DNA from: Burkholderia aenigmatica
GTDB lineage: Bacteria > Pseudomonadota > Gammaproteobacteria > Burkholderiales > Burkholderiaceae
Length of the DNA: 62,920 nt
Assembly: GCF_902499175.1 (NCBI RefSeq)
Contig: NZ_CABVQC010000056.1
Span: 1-62,920, forward strand
Direction: 5' to 3'
Positions within the stretch are counted from its first letter, which is position 1; the number at the start of each line of letters is the position of its first letter. The notes beneath the pieces are model-generated. The model was not told the origin of the DNA, did no database searches, and worked only from the letters and a program-made list of their open reading frames with translations. A program made the position numbers and the translations under genes. Positions 58,960 through 62,920 of the stretch are shown in pieces.

Positions 58960-59053
58960 TTGCCATGGGTCGGGTTTTCCCTTAAATTTACGTCTGTCTC
59001 CTCCATGTCTCCAAACATGGATTCAGCCCGCTCAATGTAGCGGGCTTTTTCTT
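58960..59053 (+). ncRNA. Candidate small RNA with anti-Shine-Dalgarno 5' end
   Basis: Promoter: TTGCCA (58960-58965), 17-nt spacer, TAAATT (58983-58988). A transcript from about 58995 would be near 59 nt: a single-stranded TCTCCTCC at 58997-59004, hairpin CCATGT/ACATGG (59003-59020), and a terminator hairpin AGCCCGCT/AGCGGGCT followed by TTTTTCTT. No open frame. Alternatively the hairpins just terminate the upstream gene. Confidence 0.5.
59025..59053 (+). terminator. Rho-independent terminator
   Basis: 8-bp stem AGCCCGCT/AGCGGGCT, 6-nt loop, then TTTTTCTT. It ends either the cepI-linked transcript or the candidate small RNA. Confidence 0.88.
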
Positions 59054-59092
59054 GCCTGCTCGAATTGCGGGGACACATCCCCTCCGCCCCGC

Positions 59093-59383
59093 CTAACCCG
59101 CCGGGTACACACCGATCGGTCGCAGCCAGTAGTGGTGCACCGCAAATATCAGCCCGACTGCCCCGACCACTGCCAGCAGCAGGTACAACCAGCCCTTTCT
59201 GGTTGTCGGCAGGTCAGCCAGCGCACTCACGTCGCCCGTCAAGGCCGCCAGCGCAGCCAAGCCGAGTCCGAGCAGCACCATCATCCCCTTCGCCACCCAT
59301 CCAAAGGCAAGCTCCAGCACGCCCGCCCATCGCGACTGGCGATAAGGGCCGGCAACCGGTCGACGGAGATCGGGCTTACTCAT
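59093..59383 (-). CDS. Small inner-membrane protein
   Basis: 96 residues with GAGAGG at good spacing before the ATG at 59383. Two membrane helices (about residues 22-47, VLELAFGWVAKGMMVLLGLGL, and 62-84, LYLLLAVVGAVGLIFAV) joined by a short loop; ends YWLRPIGVYPAG. No family recognised. Monocistronic, facing the terminator at 59025-59053. Confidence 0.6.
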   Translation of the reverse strand: MSKPDLRRPVAGPYRQSRWAGVLELAFGWVAKGMMVLLGLGLAALAALTGDVSALADLPTTRKGWLYLLLAVVGAVGLIFAVHHYWLRPIGVYPAG

Positions 59384-59685
59384 TCACGACCTCTCGTCCG
59401 GGATGCGTGCATCCGTCCGTCGATCGACAGGCTGACGCCAAAGCGGAACTTCGAAGGTTGTCCGGACAAGCACTCGCCGCATCGGGGTGAGCGCAGTGGC
59501 ATTGGATCGGAAGCGTCATGTTTTTTCTTTCGCGAGACGAGGTTCGACGGTTCGATTCGTTTGGCCGGAACGCGCGCATATCGTTCAATACGACGAGGAT
59601 GCGCCGGGCGCGCTCCGTTCACCTCGCGCAATCCGGATCGGCCGGCTTATCATTGACCGGCCCGCCACTCACCTCCGAGGCCATC
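59384..59685. other. 302-nt intergenic region, no gene seen
   Basis: Divergent gap between the small membrane protein and the VOC protein. Only shadow-like short frames and no recognisable motif. Confidence 0.4.
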
Positions 59686-60072
59686 TTGCACGCCCATCTG
59701 CGCATTGCCCGCCCGGTCAGCAACCTCACCCGCACCGAGCGCATGTATCGCGACGCCCTCGATTTGTCCGTTCTTGCCCGCTTTGAAGATCACGACGGCT
59801 TTTCCGGCGTGATGCTCGGACGCGACGGCCTCGACTATCACTTCGAATTCACGCACTGCCCCGACCATCCGATCGCGCCGTCGCCGACGCCCGAAGACCT
59901 GATCGTGTTCTACCTGCCCGATCGGCCGGAATGGGAAGCCGCCTGCGCGCGCGCCACAGCGCACGGCTTCATGCCCGTCACGTCGTTCAATCCTTACTGG
60001 GAAATCTCCGGCCAGACCTTCGAGGATGCCGACGGCTACCGGATCGTGCTGCAGAACGGCACGTGGCGCTGA
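59686..60072 (+). CDS. VOC (glyoxalase/bleomycin-resistance fold) family protein
   Basis: 128 residues if translation begins at the TTG at 59686, which has GAGG 7 nt upstream and gives a normal-sized single VOC domain; the open frame extends to 59518 but the extra part is Arg/Ser-rich and unlike the family. Features: LRIARPVSNLTRTERMYRDAL, DGLDYHFEFTHCPDHP, and the C-terminal EDADGYRIVLQN, as in YycE-like proteins. Metal-binding and substrate are unknown. Confidence 0.72.
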   Translation: MHAHLRIARPVSNLTRTERMYRDALDLSVLARFEDHDGFSGVMLGRDGLDYHFEFTHCPDHPIAPSPTPEDLIVFYLPDRPEWEAACARATAHGFMPVTSFNPYWEISGQTFEDADGYRIVLQNGTWR

Positions 60073-60093
60073 CACGCGAATACGCGTGAGCCG

Positions 60094-60660
60094 TTACGCG
60101 CCGGCCAGGCCGGCGGCGCGAGCGGCATACACAACGTGCCGACGCAGCGCGTGACCTTCCGGCAACGCAGGATGGTCGAAGTCGCGCGCGGGCTGGCGCT
60201 GCATGCCGAGCCGCTGCATCACGCGCTGCGATCGCAGGTTGGTGTCGGCCGTCCACGCGAAGATCTCGCCGAGCCCGATCCGGCCGAACCCGTCGACCAG
60301 TGCGGCGGCGGCCGCTTCGGCGACGTAGCCATGCCCCCATGCGTGGCGAGCCTGCCGCCACATGATCTCGACACACGGCGCCATCGGATGCGTTGCACGC
60401 ACTTCGTGCGACAGACCGCACACACCGATCAACATCGCGTCGGCACGGCGCTCGACCGCCCACGGGCCGAAACCGTGTGCATCGAAATGCGCGTCGAAGC
60501 GCGCGATGACGTCGCTCGCCTCGTCAACGGACATTGGACCGCGCGCGAGCCACGCGGTCACGTCCGGATCCGCATTCATCGCCGACAGCGCGTCCGCATC
60601 CGCCGACTGCCAGCGACGCAGCGTCAGACGCGCGGTTTCGATCTTCGACGGTGTGGACAT
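60094..60660 (-). CDS. GNAT-family N-acetyltransferase (RimJ/RimL-like)
   Basis: 188 residues. Starts with the RimJ/L pattern ETARLTLRRWQSADADALSA, then EIMWRQARHAWGHGYVAEAA (acetyl-CoA-binding R/Q-x-x-G-x-G/A region) and NLRSQRVMQRLGMQ near the C-terminus. It should acetylate a protein N-terminus or small molecule with acetyl-CoA. Convergent with the VOC gene. Confidence 0.85.
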   Translation of the reverse strand: MSTPSKIETARLTLRRWQSADADALSAMNADPDVTAWLARGPMSVDEASDVIARFDAHFDAHGFGPWAVERRADAMLIGVCGLSHEVRATHPMAPCVEIMWRQARHAWGHGYVAEAAAAALVDGFGRIGLGEIFAWTADTNLRSQRVMQRLGMQRQPARDFDHPALPEGHALRRHVVYAARAAGLAGA

Positions 60661-60810
60661 GGGAGATACGGATCGTTCAGGCGGCGTAATGGAAGCGCCG
60701 TCACAAACCCGAAAGCGGAAAGGACGAAGGGGAAATCGGGATCGTCGCTTCTGCCGGCGACGACCCAGGGAACCGGTGATGAGAAATGGGCGCCGGCGCG
60801 CCCGCGGGGA

Positions 60811-61461
60811 TTACTCGTTTTCTTCGAAGTAATGCCCGAACTTCACCTGCTTCGTGCGGATATAACGCTCGTTTTCCTCGCGCACGGGCACCGCAAGCGC
60901 CACGCGCTCGCAGACGGGAATGCCGTGCTTCGCGAGCGTGTCGAACTTTGCCGGGTTGTTGCTCATCAGCCGCACCGACGTCACGCCGAGGATCCGGAGG
61001 ATCGCAGCGGCCGAGTCGTATTCGCGAGCGTCGTCGGGCAGGCCGAGGTCGAGGTTCGCCTCGACGGTGTCCCGCCCCTGCTCCTGCAGTGCGTACGCGC
61101 GGATCTTGTTGCTCAGGCCGATCCCGCGCCCTTCATGACCGCGCAGATACAGCAGCACGCCGCGGTCTTCGGCAGCAATGTAGCGCAACGCGAGATCGAG
61201 CTGCTCGCCGCAGTCGCAGCGGTACGAGCCGAACACGTCGCCGGTCAGGCATTCGGAATGCAGCCGCGTCAACACGGACTGCTCGCCGGCAACGTCGCCC
61301 ATCACAAGCGCGAGATGTTCGGCATCGCTGCCCGATACGCGAAACGCGTATGACTTGAACGTACCGTAGCGCGTGGGCAGCGACGCGGTGGCGACGAGTG
61401 TCACGCACTCGTCGGCTTGGCCGTTGCCCGGCGCGGGCGATTGGGGACGCGAAGACATCAT
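60811..61461 (-). CDS. ribA: GTP cyclohydrolase II
   Basis: 216 residues, a complete stand-alone RibA. First step of riboflavin synthesis: GTP to 2,5-diamino-6-ribosylamino-pyrimidinone 5'-phosphate, formate and pyrophosphate. Key residues are visible: the zinc site in HSECLTGDVFGSYRCDCGEQL (read in part), the catalytic RGHEGRGIGL, and NNPAKFDTL. Not linked to other rib genes; no FMN riboswitch is visible upstream in the 177-nt gap to the CBS gene. Confidence 0.94.
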   Translation of the reverse strand: MMSSRPQSPAPGNGQADECVTLVATASLPTRYGTFKSYAFRVSGSDAEHLALVMGDVAGEQSVLTRLHSECLTGDVFGSYRCDCGEQLDLALRYIAAEDRGVLLYLRGHEGRGIGLSNKIRAYALQEQGRDTVEANLDLGLPDDAREYDSAAAILRILGVTSVRLMSNNPAKFDTLAKHGIPVCERVALAVPVREENERYIRTKQVKFGHYFEENE

Positions 61462-61638
61462 GAATTCAATCGAAACGTTCAGGAATGTAGGAGTTGTGTG
61501 GATAGTGCGTGACGGGAGTTTACCGCTAATCTGGAATCGTCACGCGACTGCCGCCACCTGCGCGGCTATACTGGGCTCGTCGGGTGACACGCATCACGCC
61601 CTGCCAGCCCAGCATCGACCTGCACACGGAGAAAGCGA

Positions 61639-62100
61639 ATGAGCACGACTGTCGCGCAGCTTCTCAAGGCCAAGCCGGATTCGGGCCGCACCATCTACAC
61701 CGTCACAAAGACCGATCTCGTCTACGACGCCATCAAGCTGATGGCGGAAAAGGGCATTGGCGCGCTGCTGGTCGTGGACGGCGACGACATCGCGGGCATC
61801 GTCACCGAGCGCGACTACGCGCGCAAGGTCGTGCTGCAGGATCGCTCGTCGAAGGCCACTCGTGTCGAAGAAATCATGACGGCAAAGGTGCGCTACGTCG
61901 AACCCTCGCAATCCACCGACGAGTGCATGGCGCTGATGACCGAGCACCGGATGCGCCACCTGCCCGTCCTCGACGGCGGCAAGCTGGTCGGCCTCATCTC
62001 GATCGGTGACCTCGTCAAGAGCGTGATCGCCGATCAGCAGTTCACGATCAGCCAGCTCGAACACTATATCCACGGCACGCCTGCGGTCACGTCCGCCTGA
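61639..62100 (+). CDS. Two-CBS-domain protein
   Basis: 153 residues with GGAG before the ATG. Two CBS domains: residues about 14-70 (TKTDLVYDAIKLMAEKGIGA, GIVTERDYARKV) and 80-135 (ESTDECMALMTEHRMRHLPV-type stretch, LVGLISIGDLVKSVI). Such small CBS proteins bind adenine nucleotides and regulate partners. Monocistronic; divergent from ribA. Confidence 0.92.
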   Translation: MSTTVAQLLKAKPDSGRTIYTVTKTDLVYDAIKLMAEKGIGALLVVDGDDIAGIVTERDYARKVVLQDRSSKATRVEEIMTAKVRYVEPSQSTDECMALMTEHRMRHLPVLDGGKLVGLISIGDLVKSVIADQQFTISQLEHYIHGTPAVTSA

Positions 62101-62111
62101 CCCGCTCCAGC

Positions 62112-62145
62112 AAAAAAGGCCCAAACGCGTGAGCGTCTGGGCGGA
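62112..62145 (-). terminator. Rho-independent terminator of the DUF4148 gene
   Basis: On the minus strand GCCCAGACGC pairs with GCGTTTGGGC around a short loop, followed by CTTTTTTG. It lies between the convergent CBS and DUF4148 genes and may serve both. Confidence 0.82.
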
Positions 62146-62254
62146 AAGCCGCCGGAATGCGGCGACGGAGGTTCTGCTCCTGCGGGCGGATGACTCGCGC
62201 TACTGGCGCGCGTCTCGTCGAATAAGCGGTGCGCTCGGGCAGACCCGGGGACGA

Positions 62255-62584
62255 TCAGTTGCCGAAGTAGACCGAGTTCACGGGATTCGGTGCTTCACGC
62301 GTCATGCGACGGCCGGCTTGCGCGGCACCCGTCGCGACGGCACCGTAGCCACTCGTATCGGCATGCGCGAGCATCGGCTGATTCGGTTGAATGCGTTGTT
62401 CGGCGGCCTGGATGTTGTCCGGATACTGCGAATCGCTCGCCAGCGGCTTGTAGCCATTCTGTTCGAGTTGCACGAGCTCGGCCCTGACCTGGTCGCGGGT
62501 CAGCCCCTGCTCGGACTGTGCAAACGATGCGATCGGGGCGGCAAGGACGGATGCGGCGATAGCTGCGTAGATGATCGACTTCAT
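62255..62584 (-). CDS. DUF4148 domain-containing secreted protein
   Basis: 109 residues. Signal peptide ending ASFAQ, then the DUF4148 motif LTRDQVRAELVQLEQNGYKP. Many copies occur in Burkholderia genomes, often stress- or regulator-controlled, with unknown function. A strong ribosome site (GGAGGTAA) precedes the ATG. Confidence 0.93.
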   Translation of the reverse strand: MKSIIYAAIAASVLAAPIASFAQSEQGLTRDQVRAELVQLEQNGYKPLASDSQYPDNIQAAEQRIQPNQPMLAHADTSGYGAVATGAAQAGRRMTREAPNPVNSVYFGN

Positions 62585-62920
62585 GATTTACCTCCGGAAT
62601 ATGTTCTCTTATGGCGTCGCCTCGGCGGGACCTGTCTGAAGCGATTGAATCCAGTGTAGTTCTCGCCACCCCAAGGGGAAACCCTTAGTTTTAACATACA
62701 GCGTTGCGATTTCGACAAAAATCACCCGCTTTTCCAGGCTGATATCACCTCAACTTGCTTCACTCGCACAACAATCGCTGACGAATTGCCGACAGCCAAA
62801 TCACATATCCCGAAGGTTGTGTTGTAGAATCGTAAGGTTTTATACCCCGGCGGTCGGTCAAATTCCTCCGGGTATGGTCACTTCAAATTCCCCCACCTGA
62901 CGACCGTCGGCTGAGCCACT
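62585..62920. other. 336-nt region at the right edge, promoter and leader only
   Basis: No gene. The plus strand has TTGTGTTGTAGAAT near 62816-62829 (a -10-like TAGAAT) and then a hairpin with arms ATACCCCGG and CCGGGTAT at about 62842-62875, so it may be the leader of a gene outside the window. Confidence 0.35.

Noticed and set aside
61462..61638. FMN riboswitch upstream of ribA
   Set aside because: No conserved FMN-aptamer segments are visible in the 177-nt gap.

Overview
The window is high-GC DNA from the Burkholderia cepacia complex. The quorum-sensing pair cepR/cepI with an rsaM-type gene between them is recognisable almost residue by residue. In B. cenocepacia this trio lies on chromosome 2 (from memory), so the replicon is probably chromosome 2. 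No rRNA, tRNA, CRISPR array or intact insertion sequence was seen.

Positions 1 to about 45.7 kb form one accessory mega-locus. The left end is a minus-strand operon: a TpsB outer-membrane transporter, an ExbB-like channel fused to DUF2341 and LamG-like domains, ExbD, TonB, a putative porin, a periplasmic coiled-coil protein and a YbjN-domain protein cut by the window edge. Upstream lie an APS kinase and a TIGR03032-family protein. Next come a small membrane protein and GspK, then a domesticated IS4-type transposase fused to a Phd/YefM antitoxin domain, and a cell-surface-signalling trio (STN/TonB-C protein, ECF sigma factor, FecR anti-sigma). Type II secretion genes gspH, gspG, gspC and gspF follow, then two tandem PstS-like binding proteins, a 4242-residue filamentous-haemagglutinin (TpsA) gene, three tandem TPR-glycosyltransferases, and gspJ/gspI.

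The gene content matches, from family knowledge, the phosphate-starvation locus of Pseudomonas aeruginosa (vreAIR, hxc type II secretion, pdtA/pdtB, exbB2/exbD2, phdA). A composite promoter module with PhoB-like direct repeats recurs about 100 nt upstream of tpsA, the glycosyltransferase operon, gspI and the first pstS-like gene. Simpler PhoB-like boxes lie at a similar distance before the STN gene and gspF. My reading is a low-phosphate regulon that exports phosphate-scavenging proteins by a dedicated pseudopilus and displays a glycosylated, perhaps sulfated, giant adhesin. GspD, GspE, GspL and GspM are not in the window.

From 45.8 to 62.9 kb the content is ordinary chromosomal: an AlkB-like dioxygenase, a nitroreductase, a membrane metallophosphoesterase, an ytcA-mdtNOP efflux operon whose MdtO carries a 21-copy 9-bp repeat, an MgtC-family protein behind two perfect hairpins, cepR-rsaM-cepI with a clear cep box, a candidate small RNA, and housekeeping genes (VOC, GNAT, ribA, CBS, DUF4148).
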